Origin: Albirhodobacter sp048262715
Lineage (GTDB): Bacteria; Pseudomonadota; Alphaproteobacteria; Rhodobacterales; Rhodobacteraceae
NCBI GenBank assembly: GCA_048262715.1
Contig: JBLXEV010000005.1
Location: forward strand, 62,001 to 126,000
DNA: 64,000 bases
Reading direction: 5' to 3'
A program made the position numbers and the translations under genes. Positions 43,098 to 50,994 of the stretch are shown in pieces (position 1 is the stretch's first letter; every line of letters begins with the position of its first letter). The notes beneath the pieces are model-generated. The model saw nothing but the letters and a program-made list of their open reading frames with translations. It made no database searches and was not told where the DNA came from.

Positions 43098-44045
43098 TCA
43101 GGCGCTCAGCGCGAAGGTCTCGAGCTTGGCGGCGTTATCCGCGTTGATCAGGACGCAATCCATCAGCTGCTTTTCTTCAAGGCCGGTTGATCCGGTCTGG
43201 ATATAGCTATCGGCCTGCTCCACCGCGAGCTGCGCCTGACGGTAAGCGGGTTGCAGAACCGTCGCCTTGATCCCGCCTGCGAGAATGCTGTCGCGCACAT
43301 CGTTGGAGCCATCAAAGCCGACAACGATCACATCTTTACGGCCCGCCGCTTCCAAAGCCGCCCAAGCGCCCATCGCCATTGTATCATTGCCGCAGATCAC
43401 GCCTTTGATGTCAGGGTTTGCCTGCAAGATGGATTCCATCTTCCCGAAGGCTTCGGTCTGCGACCAGTTGGCCGATTGCTGCGCGACCATGACGAGATCG
43501 GGGTATTGGTCAATGATGTCGTGATACCCCGCCGAGCGGATGCCCGCGTTGGTATCGGCCTCGCGGCCCAAAAGCTCGACGAAATTGCCCGCCTCTTCCA
43601 TGATCGAGACGAATTCTTCCGCGCCGAGCTGCGCGCCTTGGTAGTTATTCGAGACGATCTGGCTGACGGCGATGCCCGCTTCCTTGATTTCGCGGTCGAT
43701 CAAGAAGGACGGGATGCCCGCATCTTTCGCGCGCTGGACAGCGGCAACGGTGGCATCTGCGCCTGCGTTATCGAGGATGATCGCATTCGCACCGCGCGCA
43801 ATCGCGGTGTCGAACAGTTCGGATTGTTTGTTGGGATCGTCGTCATGGACGAGGATGATCGTCTCATATCCCAATTCCTTGGCGCGAGCCTCCGCCCCCA
43901 CGGCCTCGGCCTTGAAGAACGGGTTATCATGGCTGGGGGTGATGATCGCGATCAGCCCCTTGCCCTGCGCGAAACTGATGGATGTGCTGGCCAAGGTGAC
44001 AGCGCTTGCAAGACCGGAAATGAAAATGCGGCGATTGGTGTTCAT
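43098..44045 (-). CDS. Ribose-type ABC transporter sugar-binding protein
   Basis: The 315-residue periplasmic binding protein of the RbsB family has a signal peptide with RR near the start (NRRIFISGLASA, Tat-like) and cleavage near SFA-QG. The mature protein has LIAIITPSHDNPFFKAEAVGAEA, broken at DNPFFKA, NAIILDNAG and the core VICGNDTMAMGAWAAL. It is the first gene of the apiose-type operon. The promoter region 44046-44160 contains two short palindromes. Its ligand is inferred from the neighbouring enzymes. Confidence 0.9.
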   Translation of the reverse strand: MNTNRRIFISGLASAVTLASTSISFAQGKGLIAIITPSHDNPFFKAEAVGAEARAKELGYETIILVHDDDPNKQSELFDTAIARGANAIILDNAGADATVAAVQRAKDAGIPSFLIDREIKEAGIAVSQIVSNNYQGAQLGAEEFVSIMEEAGNFVELLGREADTNAGIRSAGYHDIIDQYPDLVMVAQQSANWSQTEAFGKMESILQANPDIKGVICGNDTMAMGAWAALEAAGRKDVIVVGFDGSNDVRDSILAGGIKATVLQPAYRQAQLAVEQADSYIQTGSTGLEEKQLMDCVLINADNAAKLETFALSA

Positions 44046-44120
44046 GTGTAGCCCTCCCTAAAGATCAGCCGCATTGAACCCACGGCCAATTGGGCGCCAT
44101 CCTCAGGGAAGAGACACAAT

Positions 44121-44153
44121 CCTGTCAACAGGTATGATGAGTATCATATGATA
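44121..44153. promoter_or_regulatory. Two palindromes upstream of the apiose-type operon
   Basis: CCTGTCAACAGG (44121-44132; 5-bp arms around CA) and the perfect palindrome TATCATATGATA (44142-44153) lie 76-108 bp upstream of the sugar-binding-protein start. They may bind the regulator of the operon, which is not encoded in the cluster. Confidence 0.45.
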
Positions 44154-44244
44154 TATGCCAATTTCGATGGGCGACCGCTGTCCGTAACTCAGGCCGATGC
44201 ACCGCTTCGGGACGTCTGCCCGGCACGTATGCCGAGCAGTTTGA

Positions 44245-45603
44245 TCAGGAGGCAAACCGCCGCGCACTTGGCATCGTGCGCATCAAGATCCAATAGGCGG
44301 CCCCCGCCGGAATTAGGCTCGCATACCAAGAGATGCTCGAGAAAATCAGCGCGACAACGACGCCAATCGCCATCGCGATCACTGCCGCCCAATTGATGCC
44401 CTTATAGGGGCCTTCGGGATCATAGAGCTTGTCGAGGTCCAGCGTTTGGCGGCGCAGGAAGAAATAATCCACCACCAGAATGGCAAAAATCGGGCCGAGG
44501 AAGGCCGAATAGGTCTGGATGAACAGCCCCAGCCCCGCCGCGGATTCATCCTTCACCAATTCCCAAGGGAAGGTGCAAAATGCCAGCAAGCCAACAAGAA
44601 TCGCCGAGGTGCGGAACTTCAGCTTGAAAACATCCATCAGCGCATAGGCCGGCGGCACCACATTGTTCAGGATATTCGTCGTGACCTGCGCGAAGGCGAT
44701 GAACAAAAGCGTGGTGACCAAGAGCAGTTTGTTATCCACCGCACTCGAGAACACTTTGATCGGATCGACCTCGCCTGTCGCGCCGGAGACCATCAGCCCG
44801 ATCAGCCCCATGAACAGTGTCGCTGGCAGGATCGAATTGGCATAGATCACGATCTGGCGGATCGGCCCGACATTCTGCCGCAACTCGCGCGAATAATCCG
44901 AGACGTTCAACATCATCGTCGAATAGATCCCGAGGAACAGCATCGTCGCCCCCCAGAACGGCGCGCCCCATGTGCCCTCGACATTCACGAGATTGGATTG
45001 GATCTCTGCGCCATATTTATCGATCACGCTGAAGAACATGTAGATCAGCGAGCCGATGATGAAAACCGAGCCGATATTCTCCAGCCATTTGATCCCATGG
45101 AACCCGAGGACGGATAGCCCGATCTGGAGGAACTGGAAGCCGATGAAGAACACCACGATATTATCGTAGCCAAACATCGTATCGGAGACGAGGTTGAGCG
45201 CGCCCGCGCCGATCCAGCTCTGAAATCCGAACCAGACGATCGCCGGAACCGAGCGCACCAGCGCGGGGATGCGGGTGCCGGTGAAGCCGAAGGCGGAGCG
45301 CGCCTGCACCATGAACGGAATGCCGTATTTATGCCCCGCCTGCCCGTTGATCATCAGTGCCAAACCGATGACGAAACAGCCGATGGCAATGGCGACGAAG
45401 GTTTGTAGCAGGTTGAGCGTGCCCACGAGGCCGGAGCCGACCGTAAACGTGCCGATCGACACGCAGCCCCCTAGCCACGCGAACAGATAGGACCAAGGGT
45501 CCATAATCCGCGTGGTTTGGGGCGCGAGGCTTTCCTCGCCGATCCCTTTTTCATCGATGGTGCCTCTTTGGGCACTTGTGTCGATCTGTGTTTCCATAGT
45601 CAT
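44245..45603 (-). CDS. NCS1 family permease, probable allantoin/purine-related transporter
   Basis: The 452-residue protein has about twelve hydrophobic segments and NCS1 motifs: ARSAFGFTGTRIPALVR, split at GFTGTRIP, and FGFQSWIGA. The proximal racemase gene, allantoinase fusion and ureidoglycolate lyase point to allantoin or hydantoin uptake. A GGGAG site seven bases before ATG 45603 supports the start. It follows the racemase gene after 24 bp. The membrane topology is inferred. A second, less similar NCS1 gene lies at 49507. Confidence 0.85.
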   Translation of the reverse strand: MTMETQIDTSAQRGTIDEKGIGEESLAPQTTRIMDPWSYLFAWLGGCVSIGTFTVGSGLVGTLNLLQTFVAIAIGCFVIGLALMINGQAGHKYGIPFMVQARSAFGFTGTRIPALVRSVPAIVWFGFQSWIGAGALNLVSDTMFGYDNIVVFFIGFQFLQIGLSVLGFHGIKWLENIGSVFIIGSLIYMFFSVIDKYGAEIQSNLVNVEGTWGAPFWGATMLFLGIYSTMMLNVSDYSRELRQNVGPIRQIVIYANSILPATLFMGLIGLMVSGATGEVDPIKVFSSAVDNKLLLVTTLLFIAFAQVTTNILNNVVPPAYALMDVFKLKFRTSAILVGLLAFCTFPWELVKDESAAGLGLFIQTYSAFLGPIFAILVVDYFFLRRQTLDLDKLYDPEGPYKGINWAAVIAMAIGVVVALIFSSISWYASLIPAGAAYWILMRTMPSARRFAS

Positions 45604-45627
45604 TTTATATCTCCCTGTTGTCTGGAA

Positions 45628-46326
45628 TTATGTTCTTATCGGTGCTGCGTAAGCTCCCACTTTGCTGGTTTTCAGTCCGCAACCGACGAGGGCTTCCACC
45701 AATCGCGTTGCAACGGTGACGCCGTCGATCACCGGCACGCCGGTCTCTTGGGTGAGCCATTCGGTCAGATCCGCCATCCCCGCGCAGCCCAGAACCACGG
45801 CCTCTGCGCGGTCCTCGCGCACGGCGCGCAGGATCTCGTCACGCACTTTTTCCCGCGCGCCGGAGCCTTCTTCTTCCAACGCAAGCACCGGAATTTCTGC
45901 TGAACGCACACGGCGGCAGCGATGCGACAGCCCGTAGCCATGGATCAGATGTTCGATCACCGGCACCGAGCGCGGCAGTGTCGTGACCACTGAGAACGAG
46001 GTCGACAGCATGCTCGCAGCCTTCACCGCCGCCTCGCAAATCCCGATGACAGGGCCCGAGAACACCTCGCGGCAGGCACCAATTCCGGGATCGTCGAAAC
46101 AGGCCACGACAACACCGTCGACGCCCTCGGCCTCGGCCTGTTGCAGGCGGGCGAGCAGGCCGGGAACGGACATCGCCTCGTCGAAATGGCCCTGAATGCT
46201 CGCAGGGGCGTCCTGCCCTGTGGCTGCGATAATCTCGGTTCCCGCGCTCGCAACGCGGCGTGCGCTCTCGACGATCTTGGCCGTCATCGACTCGGTTGCG
46301 TTGGGGTTCATGACGAGAATCTTCAT
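45628..46326 (-). CDS. Aspartate/glutamate racemase family protein, probable allantoin/hydantoin racemase
   Basis: The 232-residue enzyme has two catalytic cysteines in the expected places, C76 in VVACFDDPG and C181 in VLGCAGMAD, as in hydantoin racemases (HyuE). It begins MKILVMNPNATESMT, typical of the family. An AAAGGAG site precedes ATG 46326; the open frame runs to 46371, into the operators. It probably interconverts R- and S-allantoin or hydantoin so that the stereospecific allantoinase can act. It is followed by the NCS1 permease and faces the GntR gene across two TTGTTAACAA-like sites. Confidence 0.85.
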   Translation of the reverse strand: MKILVMNPNATESMTAKIVESARRVASAGTEIIAATGQDAPASIQGHFDEAMSVPGLLARLQQAEAEGVDGVVVACFDDPGIGACREVFSGPVIGICEAAVKAASMLSTSFSVVTTLPRSVPVIEHLIHGYGLSHRCRRVRSAEIPVLALEEEGSGAREKVRDEILRAVREDRAEAVVLGCAGMADLTEWLTQETGVPVIDGVTVATRLVEALVGCGLKTSKVGAYAAPIRT

Positions 46327-46348
46327 GGGCGCTCCTTTGTTGGCAATG

Positions 46349-46372
46349 TTGTTATCAAAAATTGTTAACAAT
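46349..46372. promoter_or_regulatory. Tandem operator, probably for the GntR regulator
   Basis: TTGTTATCAA (46349-46358) and the perfect palindrome ATTGTTAACAAT (46361-46372) lie side by side between the racemase and gntR starts. They differ from one another by one base in the ten-base core. A third copy (ACTGTTAACAAT) lies before the second NCS1 gene at 49403. The shared word marks them as sites for one regulator. Confidence 0.65.
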
Positions 46373-46447
46373 AAATGTGTTCACGTCAATGTCAGAGATG
46401 TCATCATTCTGTTTTCCCTTCCGCCGAAACTCGGATACATTCAGGGC

Positions 46448-47167
46448 ATGACGGTAATTGTAGAAAAAATTCAGGTAGATAAGCCCGCAGCCTCAATCGA
46501 GGACGCGATTATTTTATCTGTGCTGGATGCGGTCTCCGAGCAGCGCTTGCCGGCGGGAAGCAAGCTGGGCGAGCAAGCGCTGAGCGACTTATTCGATTGT
46601 AACCGCGCAAATGTGCGCCGCGCGCTCACGGCGCTGGCCGCGCAGCATGTCGTGGAGTTGCGACCCAATCGCGGGGCCTATGTCGCGACCCCCTCGCCGC
46701 AAGAAGCCCATGAGATTTTCGAGGCGCGACGCACGATTGAGCGCACGCTGGGGCGGCATGTGATCGAGCGCGCGACCAAAGCCGATATTGCCGAGATGCG
46801 GGAGATTATTGCGCAAGAAGCGCAGGCGCGCGCAGAGGGCGACAAGCCGTCCGAGCTGCGCCTCTCCCGTGCGTTCCATATGAAATTTGCGACAATTGCA
46901 GGCAACCGCGTGCTTGAGCGGTTTTTGACAGAGCTCACGCTGCGGACCACGCTGATCCTTGGTCTTTATAATGCGGCGGGCACCTCGAACTGCGCCGAGG
47001 ATGAGCATATCCGCATCGTCGACGCGATTGAGGCTGGGAATGAAATCTCGCTAATGGCGCTGGTGGATACACATCTTCACCACCTTGAAAGCGGGCTGGA
47101 TTTTGATCGCCCTGTCGCGCGCAGCCAGACCCTTGCCGAGCAACTGGCGATGACTGCGCGCGGTTAG
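46448..47167 (+). CDS. GntR family transcriptional regulator (FCD type)
   Basis: The 239-residue protein has a winged helix (about residues 15-80; KLGEQALSDLFDCNRANVRRALTAL) and a C-terminal all-helical FCD domain with the metal-binding pattern: RAFHMKFATIAGNRVLERFL, with His at FHMKF, and later HLHHLESGLD. The frame extends upstream, but homology begins at MTVIVEK (46448), preceded by CAGGGC. It is divergent from racemase-NCS1 and convergent with allA. The repeated TTGTTAACAA-like words in its promoter and in that of the other NCS1 gene mark it as regulator of purine or allantoin use. Confidence 0.88.
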   Translation: MTVIVEKIQVDKPAASIEDAIILSVLDAVSEQRLPAGSKLGEQALSDLFDCNRANVRRALTALAAQHVVELRPNRGAYVATPSPQEAHEIFEARRTIERTLGRHVIERATKADIAEMREIIAQEAQARAEGDKPSELRLSRAFHMKFATIAGNRVLERFLTELTLRTTLILGLYNAAGTSNCAEDEHIRIVDAIEAGNEISLMALVDTHLHHLESGLDFDRPVARSQTLAEQLAMTARG

Positions 47168-47185
47168 ATCCGTAAGGGGTCAGGC

Positions 47186-47698
47186 TTATTCAATCGTGTA
47201 AGGGGCCTCGAACCAGTGCTCCTCGAGGTTATTCCCCTCGCCGATCCGATCCACCACGGCAAACAATCCCGGTTCGGAAAGCGGCGTGAGCACCCCGTGC
47301 CATGTGCCGCGATGGAAGTTGATCGCCTGTCCAACTGCCGTCAAAAACGCGCGCGGGTTGCGCGGCACGCCGCCGTCGTCATCGGCCACCACGATCAGGA
47401 AACTCGCCTCGGACATCGGGATGAACGCCTGACTGCCCAACGGATGTCGCTCAACCATCGCCAGCGAAAGCGGAAGCGTTTCCACCTCCGCCTTGAAGAT
47501 GCTGACCCCCGCCTTGGCATCGGCGAAATCGAGCCGCGCCTTATCGTGGAACCGCCCGCATTTGCCCTGATTGATCAGCTTATCCGGCGCGCCAACCGCC
47601 TCCAAAATATCGCCGTAAGGCGCGAAGGCCTCGGCGGTCAGTGGCTCGATCTGAATATGCCGCGCGTCGAGTGCGCTGGCATTTAGGTGTTCGGTCAT
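47186..47698 (-). CDS. allA: Ureidoglycolate lyase
   Basis: This enzyme splits ureidoglycolate into glyoxylate and urea, the last step of allantoin breakdown through allantoate. The 170-residue product is a cupin-fold protein with QIEPLTAEAFAPYGDIL, VERHPLGSQAFIPM and INFHRGTWHGVLTPL, the last containing the metal or substrate His. The start overlaps the stop of the PuuE-UraD gene (ATGA at 47698). The open frame upstream to 47749 is not needed. It lacks a nearby allantoate amidohydrolase gene in the window. Confidence 0.92.
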   Translation of the reverse strand: MTEHLNASALDARHIQIEPLTAEAFAPYGDILEAVGAPDKLINQGKCGRFHDKARLDFADAKAGVSIFKAEVETLPLSLAMVERHPLGSQAFIPMSEASFLIVVADDDGGVPRNPRAFLTAVGQAINFHRGTWHGVLTPLSEPGLFAVVDRIGEGNNLEEHWFEAPYTIE

Positions 47699-49104
47699 GC
47701 GAGTTTCTCCAGCAGCCGGAGCTCTGCGATCCGTTCGACCTGACGGCATGCCTCGGCAAACTCGGTCTCGCGGTCACTGGTCAGACGCCGGTGCATTGCC
47801 TCAATGATCGAGGCCTTGGTGTTGTCGCGCACAGCGATGATGAAGGGGAACCCGAATTTCGCGGTATAGTCGGCGTTCAGTTGCGTGAGCATCGCGCGCT
47901 CGTCATCACTGAGCAGATCCAGCCCGACCGAGGCCTGTTCGGCGGTCGATTCCGCCGTCAACTGCTTCGCTGCGGCCAATTTCCCCGCGAGATCAGGGTG
48001 CGCGTTCAGCACGGCAAGCCGCTGTTCCGGCGAGGCAGTGCGGAATACTCGGCATAGCGCCTGATGCACCCCCTGCGCCGTGTCATGCGTCGGCCCCAAC
48101 TCGAGCGCATGGGCCGCCTCGGCGATCCACGGGCTGTGCTCAAAGATCCCGCCGAAAGCCGATGTGAAGCTTTCACAGTCCATATTAGAGGGGCGATTGC
48201 GCTGCGGCGCGGGGTGATGCTTGGCCCAATGTTCGGCAATTTCCAGCCGCGTGGCGAACCAAACGCCTTCATGCGATTTGAAATGCTCGATCGCCCGCTT
48301 GAGCGCCGCTGCGCGGCCCGGACGGCCAATCAAACGGCAGTGCAAACCGATCGAGAGCATCTTGGGCTGGCCCGCCTCGCCTTCCGCGTAGAGGTAATCG
48401 AAGCTGTCTTTCAGGTAGGATTCAAACTGATCGCCCGTGGTGAACCCCGCCTGAATCGCAAAGCGCATATCGTTGCAATCCATGGTGTAGGGGACGATGA
48501 GCTGATCGGTTTCGCCGAACCGCGACCAATAGGGCAGGTCATCGGCATAGCTATCGGCGACATAGGCAAACTGCCCCGTTTCCGCCACCAGCCGCACCGT
48601 GTTGTTGGAACAACGCCCCGTATACCAGCCGCGCGGCGGCGTGCCGACAACTTCGGTATGCAGTTGAATCGCCTGCGCAATCTGTGCGCGCTCTTCCTCT
48701 TCGGGCATATCTTTATGCTCGACCCATTTCAGGCCGTGACTCGCGATTTCCCAGCCTGAGGCGATCATCGCGGCGACCTGTTCAGGGGCACGCGCAAGGG
48801 CGGTTGTCACCCCGTAGACCGTCACGGGAAGATCGCCCATCAGCCGATGCAGCCGCCAGAAGCCCGCGCGCGATCCGTATTCGTAAATCGATTCCATATT
48901 CCAATGGCGCTGCCCCGGCCAAGGCTGCGCGCCTGTGATCTCGGATAGGAAACCCTCAGAGGCCGCATCCCCGTGCAGGATGTTATTCTCGCCGCCCTCT
49001 TCATAGTTGAGAACGATTTGAATGGCGATTTTCGCCCCATTGGGCCAATTCGCCACGGGCGGCTTTGCCCCGTAGCCTGTCATGTCGCGCGGATATCGTG
49101 TCAC
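47695..49104 (-). CDS. puuE-uraD: Allantoinase (PuuE) fused to OHCU decarboxylase (UraD)
   Basis: The 469-residue product has two enzymes in one chain. Residues 1-300 are a polysaccharide-deacetylase-type allantoinase, with LNYEEGGENNILHGD, the metal region WEIASHGLKW and RGWYTGRCSNNT. Residues about 320-469 are 2-oxo-4-hydroxy-4-carboxy-5-ureidoimidazoline decarboxylase with LNAHPDLAGK (catalytic His) and KFGFPFIIAVR. The second part makes S-allantoin from OHCU, and the first opens the ring to allantoate. Joining the two steps allows direct transfer. It overlaps allA by four bases. Uricase and HIU hydrolase genes are not in the window. Confidence 0.93.
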   Translation of the reverse strand: MTRYPRDMTGYGAKPPVANWPNGAKIAIQIVLNYEEGGENNILHGDAASEGFLSEITGAQPWPGQRHWNMESIYEYGSRAGFWRLHRLMGDLPVTVYGVTTALARAPEQVAAMIASGWEIASHGLKWVEHKDMPEEEERAQIAQAIQLHTEVVGTPPRGWYTGRCSNNTVRLVAETGQFAYVADSYADDLPYWSRFGETDQLIVPYTMDCNDMRFAIQAGFTTGDQFESYLKDSFDYLYAEGEAGQPKMLSIGLHCRLIGRPGRAAALKRAIEHFKSHEGVWFATRLEIAEHWAKHHPAPQRNRPSNMDCESFTSAFGGIFEHSPWIAEAAHALELGPTHDTAQGVHQALCRVFRTASPEQRLAVLNAHPDLAGKLAAAKQLTAESTAEQASVGLDLLSDDERAMLTQLNADYTAKFGFPFIIAVRDNTKASIIEAMHRRLTSDRETEFAEACRQVERIAELRLLEKLA

Positions 49105-49506
49105 GTTGAGCCCTCCTGATTGGGTTCCTTATATTCCAACTTAATGTAATTCATTTTCAAATAAATCCGAAAAGAGCCTCAAGCGGAGAACGGACGCTAG
49201 GCTTAGCCGCCGCCAGCTTGGCCTGTCTAGGCACATCCGCTGTCTGTGCCAGAGTCTTCACGGTGACGATTCTCAATTGGCTCATTTTTTCGACGACTTG
49301 CGGGTTTTTTAGCCCCCTCTTTCCCAAAATCTCGCAGCGTCCCATTAATCTGCCTTTTTTGAAGATCTCTCTGAAATTTCCGAATGATAAATGACGACAA
49401 TCACTGTTAACAATTTACGGACAATAGCAAGCGATCTGCCGGTTAAGGCATCGAGGTCAATAGGCCCGACACAGGATCAGCGGCACTCAACAACCAGGGA
49501 AAACAC
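49105..49506. other. Divergent intergenic region between puuE-uraD and the second NCS1 gene
   Basis: These 402 bp hold the promoters of two divergent purine-use transcription units. A TTGTTAACAA-like site lies at 49403-49414. A minus-strand frame from 49345 to 49157 could code 62 residues beginning MGRCEILGKRG, with an AAAGGCAG site; I do not recognise it and do not annotate it as a gene. The part around 49120-49165 is AT-rich. Confidence 0.45.
49403..49414. promoter_or_regulatory. Third TTGTTAACAA-like operator copy
   Basis: ACTGTTAACAAT matches the palindrome at 46361 (ATTGTTAACAAT) with one change. It lies 93 bp upstream of the second NCS1 start. It probably binds the same GntR protein, which would link both transport genes. 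Confidence 0.6.
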
Positions 49507-50937
49507 ATGCACAACAAGACTCTCGAAACAGAATTCGCACAGGGTGACGGCGACACTCTCAACCCCGTGATACGCGAGGAAAAGTCATGGGGATGGTTCG
49601 CGATCTTCAACGTCTGGGCGAATGATATTCAATCGCTCTTTGGCTATTCACTGGTCGCCTCGCTGTTCATTTCCTACGGGGTCAGCGGCTGGACAGCCTT
49701 CGCCGCCCTTATCGTCGCTGCGTTGTTGGTGATGTTCTTGGTGAACCTGTCGGGGGCTGCGGGCGAACGCTACGGGATCCCCTACCCCGTTTTCGCCCGC
49801 GCGAGTATGGGCACGACAGGCGCGAAACTGCCCGCCGTTCTGCGCGCAACGGTCGCGGTGTTCTGGTATGGTGTGCAGGTCTATTTCGCCTCTACCGCCC
49901 TTGCCCTGTTGATCCATTCGCTGATCGGCGGCGATGGCGGCGCGGAATTCCTCGGCCTCAACGCGGTGGACTGGATGTCCTTCTTGGTCGTTTGGGCCTT
50001 CCACATCTTCATCTTCTGGCGCGGAATGAACTGGGTCGAGACCTTCCTCAACATCGCGGGTCCGTTTGTCTATCTGGTGATGATTGGGCTGGTTGTCGTC
50101 CTATGGGTCAAATCTGACGGGCAATTGCTCTCGCAGGCGCAAACCATCTTCGCCAATCCCGAGGCGACATGGCGCACCGAATTCACCGGCTTCATCGCGA
50201 TCATCGGCACAATGGTCGCCTATTTCGCGGCGGTGATGATCAACTTCAGCGATTTCTCGCGCTATGCTAAAGACAAGAAAGCGATGGTGAACGGCAATCT
50301 CGCGGGCCTGCCGTTTAACATGATCCTGTTCTCGGCGCTGGCTTTGCTGACAACGGCCGGGGCTGCGGTGGTTTACGGCGAAAAACTCATCAACCCGACA
50401 GAGATTGTCGAGCGCACCGATAGCGTCCTCCTCAGCATCATCGCTGCCATCACCTTCTTCGCGGCAACCGTTGGCATCAACCTCGTCGCGAATTTCATCC
50501 CCGCGGTGAATGGCATTGCCAATCTCGCGCCGTCCAAGATCAGTTTCCGCAAAGCGGGGATCATCACTTCGGTCTTCGCGCTGATCATCGGTGGTCTCTG
50601 GACGAGCTTTATCAGTGAATTCGGCATCGGCGGCTTTGTGAATACGCTCGGCGCAACGCTCGCCCCGCTCTACGGGATCATGATCGTCGACTATTATATC
50701 TTGCGCAAACAAGAGCTGAAACTTGACGATCTCTATAACATGGAGGGCGGCACCTATCACTTCCGCGATGGCTGGAACGACAATGCGCTGATCGCCTTCG
50801 GCATCGCGGCGGTGTTCTCGGTCGCGGCGGTTTGGGTGCCGTTCTTGGGCCAGCTTTCGGGCTATGCGTGGATCATCGGCGCGGTTCTGGGCGGGGCAAT
50901 CTATTTCATGCGCTGCCGTAAATCGCACGCCGTGTAG
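49507..50937 (+). CDS. NCS1 family permease, probable purine/allantoin transporter
   Basis: The 476-residue protein has about twelve hydrophobic segments. NCS1 motifs include FNVWANDIQSLFGYSL near the N-terminus, and SGAAGERYGIPYPVFARASMGTTGAKLPAVLRA, best seen at GIPYPVFARASMG. It resembles the PucI and cytosine/purine permeases more than the first NCS1 does. It is divergent from puuE-uraD with a GntR-type site in the promoter, so urate, allantoin or a related ureide is likely. A GGGAA site precedes the ATG. It ends next to a bidirectional hairpin. Confidence 0.86.
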   Translation: MHNKTLETEFAQGDGDTLNPVIREEKSWGWFAIFNVWANDIQSLFGYSLVASLFISYGVSGWTAFAALIVAALLVMFLVNLSGAAGERYGIPYPVFARASMGTTGAKLPAVLRATVAVFWYGVQVYFASTALALLIHSLIGGDGGAEFLGLNAVDWMSFLVVWAFHIFIFWRGMNWVETFLNIAGPFVYLVMIGLVVVLWVKSDGQLLSQAQTIFANPEATWRTEFTGFIAIIGTMVAYFAAVMINFSDFSRYAKDKKAMVNGNLAGLPFNMILFSALALLTTAGAAVVYGEKLINPTEIVERTDSVLLSIIAAITFFAATVGINLVANFIPAVNGIANLAPSKISFRKAGIITSVFALIIGGLWTSFISEFGIGGFVNTLGATLAPLYGIMIVDYYILRKQELKLDDLYNMEGGTYHFRDGWNDNALIAFGIAAVFSVAAVWVPFLGQLSGYAWIIGAVLGGAIYFMRCRKSHAV

Positions 50938-50947
50938 GTGAGAAACA

Positions 50948-50982
50948 AATCCGGCGCAGCCTCGGTTGCGCCGGATTGCTTT
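50948..50982. terminator. Bidirectional terminator between NCS1 and TctA genes
   Basis: AATCCGGCGCA (50948-50958) pairs perfectly with TGCGCCGGATT (50967-50977). On the minus strand the stem is followed by TTTGTTT, so it should stop TctA transcription well; on the plus strand only GCTTT follows. It lies between two convergent stops. Confidence 0.6.
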
Positions 50983-50994
50983 GGGCTCATGAGA

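Noticed and set aside
49157..49345. A 62-codon minus-strand frame between puuE-uraD and the NCS1 gene
   Set aside because: It has a fair ribosome site, but no family is recognised and it covers a divergent promoter; not enough support.
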